From positions 434,001-498,000 of the forward strand of contig CAVZBT010000012.1 in the NCBI GenBank assembly GCA_963773605.1: a DNA stretch of 64,000 nucleotides, read 5' to 3'. Under the pieces are notes generated by a model. The model was given only the letters and a program-made list of their open reading frames with translations. It was not told where the DNA came from and ran no database searches. A program made the translations under genes and the position numbers. The stretch's first letter is position 1, and each line of letters begins with the position of its first letter. This document shows positions 1 through 9,014 of the stretch, piece by piece. This DNA comes from CAVZBT01 sp963773605. Its GTDB lineage: Bacteria; Acidobacteriota; UBA6911.

Positions 1-65
1 TCTCACTATCCGGTTTAGGCTGTTTTAACCTTGACAAGAAATTTGTATCTGTCTAGCCTAGCAGC

Positions 66-731
66 ATGATCAGCCACTCCATTGGCCTCGGCGGGAAGTT
101 CGTTCTGGGCCTGATCGTGAAGGGGTTGACGTTCTGCCGCGTCAATCCGAACGTCCTTACGTTCACCGGGGTAATCATCAGCTTCTGGGCGGCCTGGAAT
201 TTCGGCCACGGCCGCTTTTTCCGGGCAGGACTGATCGTGATCCTCGCAGGCCTGTTCGACATGCTGGACGGCGAAGTCGCCCGCGTCAGTCGCTCTGAAA
301 CGCGCTTCGGGGCCTTCTATGACTCCGTGATCGATCGCTATTCCGATATTATCTTGTTGCAGGGCTTGATGGTTTGGTACGCGCGCCAGCAGATGCTCGG
401 GTATGTCGTCCTGGTCGGGGTGGTTTTCATGGGCGCCATCATGACCAGCTACTCCCGCGCTCGGGCCGAGTGCCTGATCAGCACGTGCAAGGTGGGCTTT
501 ATGGAACGCCCGGAACGCATCGTGCTGCTCATTATCGGCGCCCTGTCGAACCGCATGGAAGCCGTCCTCTGGGTGCTGGCCGTCCTTGGTAATTGGACCG
601 TCATCAACAGGATTTACTACACCTGGAAAGAACTGCCGAAAACGGAAGGGAGCGGACCGGAGCCGCAGGCGCACCCGGGTGAGCCGCGGATCCGGGTGCC
701 GCTCGAGCCCAGCGCAGGGACGTCTCACTGA
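66..731 (+). CDS. CDP-alcohol phosphatidyltransferase (phosphatidylinositol-phosphate synthase-like)
   Basis: Integral membrane enzyme that transfers a phosphatidyl group from CDP-diacylglycerol to an alcohol. The family signature DG(x)2AR(x)8G(x)3D(x)3D is complete, with D65, D68, G69, A72, R73, G82, D86 and D90; the aspartates bind metal and CDP. Several hydrophobic segments flank it. Further along, a SYSRARAE stretch followed by ERPER resembles the inositol-phosphate-using branch (PgsA1/PIP-synthase type) more than PgsA or PssA, but the acceptor alcohol cannot be fixed from sequence. The protein has 221 residues, a normal length, with a Pro-rich cytosolic tail. It converges with the LolA-like gene and the 3' ends overlap by 7 bp. 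Confidence 0.85.
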   Translation: MISHSIGLGGKFVLGLIVKGLTFCRVNPNVLTFTGVIISFWAAWNFGHGRFFRAGLIVILAGLFDMLDGEVARVSRSETRFGAFYDSVIDRYSDIILLQGLMVWYARQQMLGYVVLVGVVFMGAIMTSYSRARAECLISTCKVGFMERPERIVLLIIGALSNRMEAVLWVLAVLGNWTVINRIYYTWKELPKTEGSGPEPQAHPGEPRIRVPLEPSAGTSH

Positions 732-1426
732 ATCCGCTGCACATCCACCCCAGATGGCAGTTTCTGGTCGAACTTCGAGGCCGCGATGGAGCCATTGAGC
801 TTTTCCGCGGAAAAGGTGACCAGTAAATAGTCCCCGTTCGGCTCCTGGAGTTTTTGTTGAACCGGGACGCCGTTCGCTTTCTTGACCCAGAGCACGATCG
901 AGGAGAAGTAGGCCGCGGCGGCGGCACTCTTGGGCTTCAGGTCGATCACCCCGCACGGCTGGCCTCCGACCGATTCGGTCCCCGAGTAGGTGATGTTGAA
1001 TGTCTGCTGGAGCTTGGCCGGGGATTGCCCCAGTCCCAGCGCGAGGTACTCGGCCTTGTCCTTGTTCTTGCCGAGGCTGACGACCTGGGCCTGGTTTATC
1101 CTGGGCTGGTAGACCGTGGCTATCCCCCCTCTTATCGTCAAGATGCGTGGCGCGGGATTCCGGACCTCCTGGCGTAAAAGGGCGGAGCCATCCTTCGCCC
1201 GGGCATAGTAGAACTCCCCCGACTCGGGCGGGTCGAACTCTTTGAGCACGGCCGTGTATTTCTTTTGTGCGAACTGCGCCGAAAACGTGCGGAACGTCCT
1301 GCCCGTCGCGTCCATCTGCCGGAGGAGGGCGCCCAGCTCGTCGGCCTGGGCGTACCCGGCAAGAAGGTAGGCGAGGCACGCAAGCGCCACGCCGGCGACA
1401 TACGATGGGGTGCTTTTCATAGTCAC
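725..1426 (-). CDS. LolA-like periplasmic lipoprotein carrier
   Basis: Exported protein of 233 residues with an N-terminal hydrophobic signal (about residues 9-28, probable cleavage after AQA). The mature part alternates beta strands in the LolA/LolB pattern: a FSAQFAQKKY segment, an ESGEFYYAR strand, RILTIRGGIATVYQP and a late strand SSIVLWVKK. LolA shuttles lipoproteins across the periplasm. It is the last gene of a five-gene minus-strand operon with an ABC ATPase, a permease and a LolB-like lipoprotein, which supports a transport role. Sequence similarity to classical LolA is modest, so LolA-like is the safe name. The start codon sits 24 bp after the upstream small gene. Confidence 0.75.
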   Translation of the reverse strand: MTMKSTPSYVAGVALACLAYLLAGYAQADELGALLRQMDATGRTFRTFSAQFAQKKYTAVLKEFDPPESGEFYYARAKDGSALLRQEVRNPAPRILTIRGGIATVYQPRINQAQVVSLGKNKDKAEYLALGLGQSPAKLQQTFNITYSGTESVGGQPCGVIDLKPKSAAAAAYFSSIVLWVKKANGVPVQQKLQEPNGDYLLVTFSAEKLNGSIAASKFDQKLPSGVDVQRIQ

Positions 1427-1450
1427 AGGAGAAGATGCCCCGGCGGATGA

Positions 1451-1669
1451 TTAGTTTCCGGGCCTTTGCTGGTCGCCCGGCGCATGGTGGGCGGAGCTCA
1501 CGGCCGACGCCGCACCGACGTGCGCCGCGTTGGCCTTCTTCAGAAAGCAACTCCGCGGCGTAAAGAATATGAAGGCGAGAATGAGGCCGCAGATGATGTC
1601 GTACTGCAGCGTGCCGCGATCGTAGGACCAGATTAAAACGGGGCGGACAACGCCACCTGGCTTTCCCAT
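1451..1669 (-). CDS. small single-pass membrane protein of unknown function
   Basis: A 72-residue protein with one clear membrane segment (about residues 23-39) in the middle, next to the sequence WSYDRGTLQYD and followed by FFTPRSCF. The C-terminal half is Ala/His-rich and probably disordered. It lies 14 bp downstream of the ABC ATPase and 24 bp upstream of the LolA-like gene, so it is almost certainly co-transcribed with them. I do not recognise a named family. Its place between the ATPase and the carrier suggests an accessory part of the same envelope system, which is inference from context. Confidence 0.6.
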   Translation of the reverse strand: MGKPGGVVRPVLIWSYDRGTLQYDIICGLILAFIFFTPRSCFLKKANAAHVGAASAVSSAHHAPGDQQRPGN

Positions 1670-1683
1670 CGAACCACCCTCCG

Positions 1684-2430
1684 TTAGAACAGCCCCTCGA
1701 ACTCAGGCTCGTAGGAGAAGTGTGGCGTTGTGCTGAGGATCTGGCCGTCTCTCATCTCGACCACCCTGTTGGCCGTGGATGCGGCATCGGAGTCATGTGT
1801 GATCATGACGATCGTCTGCCTGTACCTCTCGTTCAGATCCTGCAAAAGTCGAAGGACCAGGCGGGAGTTTTGAGAATCCAGGCTCCCGGTGGGTTCGTCT
1901 GCGAGTATGATCGAGGGGTGGTTGATGACGGCCCGGGCAATCGCCACGCGCTGCTGTTCTCCGCCCGACAACTCCGTTGGGCGAAACGGCATCTTGTCGC
2001 GGATGCCGAGCATTTCGATGATTTCCTCGCTGCCGTTTGGGCTCAAGTGCCCGTTTCCGTGGATCTTCTTGGCCAACTCGATGTTGGCCCGCGCCGAGAT
2101 TGTCGGGAGAAGATTGAAGCGCTGAAAGACGTATCCGATCTTCTTGCGGCGGATTGCGGTCCGCTCGGCGTCGTTGAGCCTGGCAATGTCTATGTTGTCG
2201 ATCAGGATACGGCCGCCGGTGGGCTGGGCGAGCCCGCCAAGCAGGTGGAGCAGGGTTGACTTGCCGCAACCGGAGGGCCCCATGATCGCGACAAACTCAC
2301 CCGCGTTGACCGTGAGGTTGACTTCCTTCAACGCGGGAACTTCCGTCCGGCCGGAGCGATAGACCATACTCAGGCCTATGGTCTGGATCATGCCGGATTC
2401 GGCTTCGGTACTCCTGTTTTCCCTACTCAT
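1684..2430 (-). CDS. ABC transporter ATP-binding protein, LolD/MacB type
   Basis: Cytoplasmic ATPase of 248 residues. Walker A GPSGCGKST is at 51-59, the Q-loop at VFQRFNLLP (101-109), the signature LSGGEQQR at 154-161, Walker B IILADE at 174-179 and the H-loop in ITHD. The D-loop SLD and the GSLDSQNS region are typical of the LolD/FtsE/MacB subfamily, which powers mechanotransmission permeases instead of substrate channels. The start overlaps the end of the permease gene by 8 bp, so the two are translationally coupled. An alternative start at M14 would give a length closer to LolD. Likely role: energising lipoprotein release or export together with the flanking genes. Confidence 0.9.
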   Translation of the reverse strand: MSRENRSTEAESGMIQTIGLSMVYRSGRTEVPALKEVNLTVNAGEFVAIMGPSGCGKSTLLHLLGGLAQPTGGRILIDNIDIARLNDAERTAIRRKKIGYVFQRFNLLPTISARANIELAKKIHGNGHLSPNGSEEIIEMLGIRDKMPFRPTELSGGEQQRVAIARAVINHPSIILADEPTGSLDSQNSRLVLRLLQDLNERYRQTIVMITHDSDAASTANRVVEMRDGQILSTTPHFSYEPEFEGLF

Positions 2431-3518
2431 AGGATAATGCTTTGACGGGATCCATCCGGGCCGCCTTATATGCCGGATAGAGCGATCCTAAAGCCCCACC
2501 CAGCAATCCAAGGGCACACCCGCGCGCCACTTCAGGAAACGACATAGCCACCTGAAGCGTTGGAAACGCGGAGATAATCATCTTTCGGATGATGGCGCTG
2601 GTACCGATTCCGAACAACACCCCCAAACACGATATCATAACAGATTCTTTGAGGATCATGCCAAGGATAAAGCCGCGTGATGCCCCGAGGGACTTCAGTA
2701 TCCCGATCTCTCGCGTCCGCTCGAATATCGTGGTGTACATCGCGAGCAGAATCACCATAAAGCTCAACAACATCGACACGAGAACGACCGTAAAGCGGAA
2801 CTCCTGGAACCCCGGCATCCGGGTATCGGCCATAAGGAGCGACGGATCGTCGGCTCGCACCAAGGCCAACTCGGGATAAGTCGACTTCAGTGTCGCATAC
2901 ACCTCGTTCACATCGTGCCCCGAACGGGCTTTTATGAACATGATGGTCACCCTGTTCGGGGTGCCGTTGAGTTCCTGCAGGGTCGCCAGCGGTACAAAGA
3001 CCCGCACCACGGACCCGGAACTGCAGATGCCGCTCACGGTGAACTTGTTGTGCAGTATGTCGATTGATCTGGCCGGGCGACAACTTGTGGGTGCGGGCAT
3101 AGAGTTCGTCGACGATCACCTCGAACCCCTGCAGCGATTCCCGGCCCGCGATGATGCGCAGCTTGCCGGAAAACTGGTTAAAGGTGGCCAAGTCGATCCC
3201 GAACACGAGTCCGAAATCCGCTGAGCTGAACTTGGCCAGCACGGGCGCCACTCCGCCAACCCCGGGGACCTCCGCAAGCTTCTGCGCCAGCCCGGCATTC
3301 AGCCCCGCCCCGCTGAACGCATAGAAGATGGACGAGCCGGGAGCCTGCAGAATGAAGTCCGCACCCACCCCGAGGGTCCGCCCGAGATAGTCGTTGAGCG
3401 TCCCGGTCGCTATGCCGCCGATAATGAGGATTAGAATCACCCCAACCCCCACAGCGACGATGCTGATCAGGGTTCGAGTGGGCCGGGACTTGATGTTTGC
3501 GGTGATCAGACTCTCCAT
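2423..3518 (-). CDS. ABC permease, FtsX/MacB/LolE-like (one frameshift)
   Basis: One gene read in two frames. The first part carries the N-terminal membrane segment (about residues 17-39) and a periplasmic domain. The second resumes with an IDIL...HNKFTVSGI strand typical of MacB periplasmic domains, followed by three membrane segments and the FtsX domain (ERTREIGILKSLGAS). The switch lies near 3067, where removing one base gives GQ-x-IDIL; the corrected protein is 364 residues. The four-segment topology matches LolC/LolE/MacB permeases. Only one permease gene is present, so it would act as a homodimer, unlike the LolC-LolE heterodimer of enterobacteria. The frameshift is probably a sequence error because both halves are conserved and uninterrupted. 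Confidence 0.85.
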
Positions 3519-3524
3519 GGGTAA

Positions 3525-4430
3525 TCAGCCTCTTCCCTTCTCCTTGAGCACCACCTGCTGCGCACCCGAGGGAGGGTTCAGAACGAAAGCGGTATCCGGC
3601 AACTCCGTGTTGACGCGCCAGGACCTGAACTGCATGTCCAGAATATAGCCGTCGACCGGACGCTCGATCCTGATGGACAGGGGCAGGAGCACCCCGTCGG
3701 CCGGGACCAGGTTCGAGTACTGGATAATGCTGACCACAACGCCGCGTTCGCCATAGACAACCTGCCGGGCCACACTGAGGTCGGAGCGGTCGACCCAAAG
3801 CTTGCGCACGGGTTCCAGCTTCGCATCCCCCGCCTCACGGAACACGGTGAGGACGTAGTACTTGGTGGTCAGATCCCGATCCTCTTCCATGGCGATGCGG
3901 TAGCCACTCTCTTTGAAGGCGAGTTTCTGCGGGAAAACAGCCTCGAAGATATGACTCGGCCGCGCCGAGAAGCTGGGAGCTCCTTCAACTTCGAGCTCCC
4001 TGGCGCTGTTCTTCCCGAGGTAGAACTTGTTTTCGCGCGGATACCAGACACTGAACTGGTCTCCCACCGACACGAGCTCCACAATGCTCGTTTTGGTCAG
4101 CGGGTTCTGCACATTCAACCGTATCGAGTCCGGGCGCTTGAGCAGGATGTATCCCGGGGCACTGCGGTATTCCTGGAGTTTGCCCGACTCTATCCTGCCT
4201 GAGGTAAAAGTGACTCTCATCGCATTGGAGACCAGCGACGAGACACGGTTGCTGTAGGTTTCCAGGTTGGAGATCAGTTCATCCAAGGAAGCAGTCCGGG
4301 CCTGGGCGATTTTGGTTGTGGTCGGCACATTGACCGTTCGTTTTATCCCGCAGCCTGCCACCAGCGACACCCCCGCCATCAGAACGAGCCAGAGCAGTCC
4401 TCTGCGGAAGTAGCGTGTAGAGCAGTCCAC
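3525..4430 (-). CDS. outer-membrane lipoprotein, LolB/DUF4292-like
   Basis: A 301-residue lipoprotein. The signal peptide (residues 9-26) ends in the lipobox LVAGC with lipidated C27. The mature region has the LolA/LolB-like order of strands: MRVTFTSGR, GYILLKRPDSIRLNVQNP, SIVELVSVGDQFSVWYPRENKFYLG. This lets it be compared with DUF4292 and LolB lipoproteins that accept lipoproteins at the outer membrane. It is the first gene of the operon, 6 bp upstream of the permease. LolB activity itself is not demonstrated by sequence. A role in envelope lipoprotein handling is inferred from fold and neighbours. Confidence 0.75.
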   Translation of the reverse strand: MDCSTRYFRRGLLWLVLMAGVSLVAGCGIKRTVNVPTTTKIAQARTASLDELISNLETYSNRVSSLVSNAMRVTFTSGRIESGKLQEYRSAPGYILLKRPDSIRLNVQNPLTKTSIVELVSVGDQFSVWYPRENKFYLGKNSARELEVEGAPSFSARPSHIFEAVFPQKLAFKESGYRIAMEEDRDLTTKYYVLTVFREAGDAKLEPVRKLWVDRSDLSVARQVVYGERGVVVSIIQYSNLVPADGVLLPLSIRIERPVDGYILDMQFRSWRVNTELPDTAFVLNPPSGAQQVVLKEKGRG

Positions 4431-4677
4431 GGATCAGAACCCCCCTCAGATGGTTAACAGCCCGTGAATCTAACAAACACCATGGCCATTGTCAACGCGG
4501 CGTGTGCCTCTAGCCCCATTATTTTCAATCACTTCCCAAGTGATCAACCGCCTGATCCGATGCAAGAAATGGTCCACGGGCTGGGCACCATAAATATACA
4601 CCAAAACAATGAGTTATGGGCTTATGCCCGATCCCCGAACGGGCTTGGGTGCCGTTTGTGTGACAAGTGTCGAAGAA

Positions 4678-5322
4678 TCAGGCGCCGGGTTCCGTTCGGC
4701 GCGCCCGAAAATAATAATTCCACAGCAGCACGGCAAGGGCCAGCGCAAGCATGCCGAAGAGAGCGATACCGATCTTGGGCAGATTCTGCTGCATGTAGAC
4801 TTTGACCGAATTGCCGTACAGCATCGCGAGGATCCCCCACATCGAGTAGCGGATAGTCCGACCGATGGCGATGGCGGCAATGAATTCGGCCGACCTCAGA
4901 CGGAAGACGCCTGCGCCGAGGACGAATATCTTGAACGGACACGGAGGAGGCAGGATGCTCGGCAGCACAACCGTGAGCATGCCGTACTTTTCGAACAGCT
5001 TTTCGGCTCTCTGGATGTTCTTCTCAGAAAACCTCTTGTGGAGGATGGGGCTGCCACCCTTCCGCCCGACGGCGTACAGCAGGAGGCAACCGGCAATGGA
5101 GCCGGCCGTCGTCATGGTCACGTAATAGGCCATGTTCTTCCAGGTGTTGCCTGCAGACAGGAGCACGATCAGGACGTCGTTCCCTTCGGGAATCGACAGG
5201 AACGAGGAGTCAAACAGGGCCACCAGAAGCAGGCCGGGGCCATCCAGGTTGGACGCAATATACCGGAGCATTGCTCCCACCCTGGCAAACCACGGCTCCA
5301 GTGTCGCCAGAAATACCATCAT
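4678..5322 (-). CDS. DedA/YqaA-type membrane protein (SNARE-associated family)
   Basis: Polytopic membrane protein of 214 residues counted from the first of two adjacent ATG codons at 5322. An upstream in-frame extension to 5484 is possible but has no membrane or family character, so the later start is preferred. Family marks are FDSSFLSIPEGNDVLIV near the N terminus, the glycine-rich AGSIAGCLLLYAVGRKGG and the Pro-rich re-entrant segment PSILPPPCPFKIFVLGAG. DedA relatives are implicated in undecaprenyl phosphate or phospholipid flipping. It faces rodZ across a 459-bp gap and has no obvious operon partner. The specific lipid handled is unknown. Confidence 0.8.
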   Translation of the reverse strand: MMVFLATLEPWFARVGAMLRYIASNLDGPGLLLVALFDSSFLSIPEGNDVLIVLLSAGNTWKNMAYYVTMTTAGSIAGCLLLYAVGRKGGSPILHKRFSEKNIQRAEKLFEKYGMLTVVLPSILPPPCPFKIFVLGAGVFRLRSAEFIAAIAIGRTIRYSMWGILAMLYGNSVKVYMQQNLPKIGIALFGMLALALAVLLWNYYFRARRTEPGA

Positions 5323-5781
5323 GCCGTCACTCTCACCGACCGGCCCACCGGAAGGGCCGGGTACAAAAACAACTCTTCGGATTATCAGGTTCGTGCCAGG
5401 GACAGTGAACGCGGAGATCGACGAGGGGCTCTGTATCCTGGATGGGGCGATGCTCCTGCGCCCGCCCTGTGCAGACCGTAACATATCGCCGCAGGCCCGT
5501 CAATCGGCCGGGGACAGGCGCAAACCGGGCCTCCGCCGGACGCAAGCGGGTCGCCCGCTCATGTACGGCAGGCATCGTCCAAAGGGCGTCGTCGCGCCCC
5601 CGCAACCTCACAGCGAATCCTCGCGCCGTCGATTGACACCCCCATTCGGGAGGCAGTACAATGAGCGATCACCCGGCAAAGTCCAGTAGGCCCATTTTAT
5701 TTTCAGGGCTGCGGCTTTTCGGTAAAGTGTTGCATCCGTGGACGGTTTGTCCGCCCGAACACATTCTGTCGACCTGTTCCT
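5323..5781. other. intergenic region between the DedA-type gene and rodZ
   Basis: A divergent spacer of 459 bp. It holds the promoter-like element at 5633-5662 facing rodZ. I see no convincing gene or RNA in the rest. Confidence 0.5.
5633..5662 (+). promoter_or_regulatory. sigma70-type promoter candidate for rodZ
   Basis: TTGACA at 5633-5638 and TACAAT at 5657-5662, separated by 18 bp. The -35 is a perfect match and the -10 five of six. Transcription would start near 5669 and give a leader of roughly 110 nt before the rodZ ATG at 5782. Confidence 0.55.
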
Positions 5782-6687
5782 ATGGACTCCCTCGGCACAA
5801 TATTCAATCTCGCGCGCGAAGGGCGCAAGCTCTCGCTCAGCCAGGCAGCCGAAGCCACGCGCATCAGCTACCGCCATCTGCAGAGCATCGAGGAGAGCCG
5901 CTTCCGCGATCTGCCCGGCGGCATGTACAATCGCGCGTTCCTGCGTGCGTACTCCGAGTACCTCGGCCTCGATCCCCAACCGATCCTGGAGCGGTACGAC
6001 GCCGAGATGACTCCTCTGCCGGTGAAGAAGACTTACCGACCCAAGGTGCCGGTCCCGCAAAACTCGTACGGGCGAAGGATAAACCCGCTGTGGGCATGGG
6101 CTCTGATGCTCGTGGCGTCGATAGCAGGCATCTTTTTCAGCAGACACTGGATCGCCGAGGTTTTCTCGCCGTACTTTTCCAGCCCGCCCGCCGCGAAGGT
6201 TGCCGCGTCTCCCGCCCCGCCCGCACCGACATCCCGGCCGGCCGCAACACCGGCGGTCTCCCCGGCACCGGTGGCTGAACTTGCGACCGCCCCGATTGAA
6301 CCGGCCGGAGGAGCAACCCACGGCAGCGAGCCGCCCTCAGGTTCTCCCGCTGCCGGATCGTTGGCGTCGACCGCAGCGGCCGAGCCTTCCAACGCCGATC
6401 CGTCGGCGCCGAAAATCCGGATCAGGTTCGAGGTGCTCGAGACGTGTTGGGCTTCGGTGACCGCGGACAACCGGAAAGTGCTCTCCCGGCAACTCAACCC
6501 CGGCGACGACAAGGACTTCTCCGCCGACGACAGCGTCCTCGTCGTGCTCGGCAACGCGGGCGGAATTCGACTGACCATCAACGGCAAGCCGGCGAGGGCG
6601 CTCGGGAAGCCGGGCGACGTCGTCAAGGTACTCATCACGGAGCAGAATCTCGCCGAATTGATTCAGCCGCCGACTCAGAATCCATGA
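5782..6687 (+). CDS. rodZ: RodZ-like helix-turn-helix membrane protein
   Basis: 301 residues in the RodZ arrangement. A cytoplasmic helix-turn-helix (about 5-60; SLSQAAEATRISYRHLQSIEE) is followed by the characteristic YNRAFLRAYSEYLGLD. There is one membrane segment (about 103-121), then a Pro/Ala-rich linker (about 135-210) and a C-terminal beta domain of the DUF4115 type (about 212-295). RodZ couples MreB to the cell-wall elongation machinery. The stop overlaps the next start as ATGA, so the downstream gene is translationally coupled. Confidence 0.88.
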   Translation: MDSLGTIFNLAREGRKLSLSQAAEATRISYRHLQSIEESRFRDLPGGMYNRAFLRAYSEYLGLDPQPILERYDAEMTPLPVKKTYRPKVPVPQNSYGRRINPLWAWALMLVASIAGIFFSRHWIAEVFSPYFSSPPAAKVAASPAPPAPTSRPAATPAVSPAPVAELATAPIEPAGGATHGSEPPSGSPAAGSLASTAAAEPSNADPSAPKIRIRFEVLETCWASVTADNRKVLSRQLNPGDDKDFSADDSVLVVLGNAGGIRLTINGKPARALGKPGDVVKVLITEQNLAELIQPPTQNP

Positions 6688-7727
6688 CCCCGAGCTCATT
6701 CTTCGAAACCTTTCTCGCGCACAACCCGGAGCGGCACATCCGGTTGGCGGTAGCGCGCGGAGCGGCTCCCTTGGCGCCCCGGGAGATGATTCACCTGCTG
6801 GCGCTCCTGGCGAGGGATCCGGATGAGGAGGTCTCCTCGCAGGCCGCCCGCACGCTGGAAGCCTGGTCTGCGGACGCGGTGCTGGAGGAGCTCAACTCGC
6901 GCGCGTGCCCCATCCCGGTCCTGGAGTACTTTTCCCGCAGCAACAGGACGGAGCACACCGAGGCCGTCATTCTCAATCCGGCGACCCCCGGTCCGATTAT
7001 CGAGGACATGGCGACGCGCGTCCCGGGGCCCTTGCTCGAGGCGATTCTCTACAATCGCGTGAGGCTCCTCGAATTCCCGGGAATTGTCCGCAATGCCGGA
7101 GACAACCCCGCGGCCACACCCGAAGTGCGGCGCCTGGTCCGGGAGATCGAGCAGGAGTTTTTCAGCAACAAAAAACTGGATTACTCGGTGGCCACGGAGG
7201 CGAGTGGCCCCGAAGGTGCCGTAGAAGCTTCGGAACTGGAGACCGAACTTCCGCCCGACGATCTCTGGCTGGAAGGGCTTCCCTCCGATGCGGACGCCCG
7301 GGAAGGTGCGCTCATCGACCGCCTTGCGCACATGACGGTGCGCCAGAAAATCAAGGCGGCCATGCTCGGGCCTCGAGAAGCCCGGAGCATTCTGATCCGC
7401 GACACCAACCTCCAGGTTTCGCGCGCCGTCCTGGAGAGCCCGAAACTGACCGAGAGCGAGATCGAGGCCTTCGCGTCGATGCGCAATGTTTCCGATGAGA
7501 TCCTGCGCAACATAGGCAGCAGCCGCGCGTGGCTGCGGAGTTACCCGATCGCGCTGAGCCTGGTGAGGAACCCTAGAACCCCGCCCACGGTTTCCCAGAC
7601 GCTTGTCATGCGGTTGCAGACGCGCGACCTGCAGGCGGTTACGCGCGATCGCGGCATCTCCGAACTGGTGCGCCGCCAGGCACAGCGGACTCTCAATAAG
7701 CGCATGGGCGAAAACAAATCGGGGTAA
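6684..7727 (+). CDS. conserved alpha-helical protein with HEAT-like repeats, unknown function
   Basis: 347 residues, with no signal peptide or membrane segment. The N-terminal 110 residues read as helical pairs (LLALLARDPDEEVSSQAARTLE, then VLEYFSRSNRTEHTEAVILNPATP) like HEAT or DUF2336-type repeats. The pattern returns in the second half (ARSILIRDTNLQVSRAVLESPKLTESEIEAFA and SYPIALSLVRNPRTPP), with an acidic linker around 165-205. The start ATG overlaps the rodZ stop by 4 bp. I cannot name a family with certainty. Coupling to rodZ suggests an envelope or cell-shape role, which is inference only. Confidence 0.7.
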   Translation: MTPSSFFETFLAHNPERHIRLAVARGAAPLAPREMIHLLALLARDPDEEVSSQAARTLEAWSADAVLEELNSRACPIPVLEYFSRSNRTEHTEAVILNPATPGPIIEDMATRVPGPLLEAILYNRVRLLEFPGIVRNAGDNPAATPEVRRLVREIEQEFFSNKKLDYSVATEASGPEGAVEASELETELPPDDLWLEGLPSDADAREGALIDRLAHMTVRQKIKAAMLGPREARSILIRDTNLQVSRAVLESPKLTESEIEAFASMRNVSDEILRNIGSSRAWLRSYPIALSLVRNPRTPPTVSQTLVMRLQTRDLQAVTRDRGISELVRRQAQRTLNKRMGENKSG

Positions 7728-7734
7728 CACGTCG

Positions 7735-8292
7735 ATGCCGAAACAGCGGGGCGCTGCAAGACCGACAGGACTTCAGGAGGCCGTGTCCGGCCAGTCCGGG
7801 GACGCCGGCCTGCTCCGCACCCGCGTCGCGCACCGGAGGATCCTCGATACCCTGGAGGAAGCCGCGGGCGGGCGCGGGATTGTCGGCATCTACCGCACCG
7901 AGGTGCTGCCGGTCAAGACCAGGACGATCCACTTGCTGGGCCGCAAAAGCAGCGCGCGCGTCATCCACACACTGCTCGGGTATGAGGTCCAGGCATCTTA
8001 CAAGCGGATCCACTGTCCCGACATGCCCACCGCCCGGTATCTGAAACTGTTTTCGGAGATCGGGTGCCGCAGCGTGAAGCTACCCTATGATCCTACGGTC
8101 ACCGAAAGGCTCTTGCCCGAACTGGAGCGCTCGCTGGGCGGTATCAACCAGGAGGTCCGGTCGATGTTTTTCCGCGACGCCCGGATGCAGACTTATGTGC
8201 TCGAGAGGGTCTACCGGTTGCTCCGGTCGCGGCTGCGCGCGGAGCAGGCCGCACGATCGGCACCCCCGTCCACCGAAGCAGCGCTACCCTGA
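7735..8292 (+). CDS. conserved protein of unknown function
   Basis: 185 residues, starting 7 bp after the preceding gene with a GGGGT run as ribosome-binding site. The core GRKSSARVIHTLLGYEVQAS, then MPTARYLKLFSEIGC and LPYDPTVTERLLPELE, is soluble and mixed alpha/beta. The ends are Arg/Ala-rich. I do not recognise the family. It forms a tight three-gene unit with rodZ and the HEAT-like gene, and converges with the next minus-strand gene with a 9-bp overlap. Confidence 0.65.
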   Translation: MPKQRGAARPTGLQEAVSGQSGDAGLLRTRVAHRRILDTLEEAAGGRGIVGIYRTEVLPVKTRTIHLLGRKSSARVIHTLLGYEVQASYKRIHCPDMPTARYLKLFSEIGCRSVKLPYDPTVTERLLPELERSLGGINQEVRSMFFRDARMQTYVLERVYRLLRSRLRAEQAARSAPPSTEAALP

Positions 8293-9009
8293 CCCCCGCT
8301 TGTGCGGCACCATGTCTTCGCGGAGAACCTGAAGATCCTGCTGCGGCACCAGCAGCCGCACCAGCCGGCCGCCCCGGTCGGTCGACAGTGTCCCGGTGAG
8401 TATCCCGATGAATTCGACCCGGAAATTGCGCACCGGCACGGGGACTCCCCCGGCGTCGAGCGCCGAATCATCCAGGCGCGTGAGCGCCAGGGGCACCTCG
8501 GCGCCGATCACCGGGATGAAGTTGCGGAAGGTCTGCCGGCCGCCTTTCCTGGAATCGTATCTGCGGACCAGGAAATCGTAGTGGTGGTAGACGCTGAAAT
8601 CGATCAGGACCAGGTCTGCCTGCAGCGGGACCTTCACCGAGCTCGTATGCCCCCCGCGCGTCAGGACCCTCTCCAGCTGGCCGTTTCTGACGCTCACTGC
8701 GTAGGAGTCTCTGGCCTCGCCCGACGTGTAGGCGCAGGAGTAGCTCACCGGGGCGAGGCTCCTGGGCGCCAGCACGAGCCGCGTCGTAAATGCCATGCGC
8801 TTGGTCTCGAGCCCGTCGGTGACGAAGACTTCATGCCGGCTGGACGAGACGAGGTTCCCCTGCGCGTCGGATGTCTCGGACACGGACTCGGTTCCGATCG
8901 CGTCCCCTTTCAGGAAGACGCGGTAGGTCTGGGAGTACGCAGGCGTCTCGCCGGAAGCCAGCGCCACCGGCCCGACGAGTATCCAGAGAAATATCAGGGG
9001 GAGGGACAT
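8284..9009 (-). CDS. exported beta-rich protein (DUF3108-like)
   Basis: 241 residues with an N-terminal signal (MSLPLIFLWILVGPVALASG). The mature part is dominated by alternating beta strands: YRVFLKGDAIGTESVSE, HEVFVTDGLETKRMAF, VSVRNGQLERVL, VRNFRVEFIGILTGTL. The layout resembles DUF3108 periplasmic proteins, but the match is weak. It begins 5 bp after the hspR stop and so lies at the tail of the heat-shock operon, which may mean expression under HspR control. Confidence 0.6.
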   Translation of the reverse strand: MSLPLIFLWILVGPVALASGETPAYSQTYRVFLKGDAIGTESVSETSDAQGNLVSSSRHEVFVTDGLETKRMAFTTRLVLAPRSLAPVSYSCAYTSGEARDSYAVSVRNGQLERVLTRGGHTSSVKVPLQADLVLIDFSVYHHYDFLVRRYDSRKGGRQTFRNFIPVIGAEVPLALTRLDDSALDAGGVPVPVRNFRVEFIGILTGTLSTDRGGRLVRLLVPQQDLQVLREDMVPHKRGSG

Positions 9010-9014
9010 GCGCG

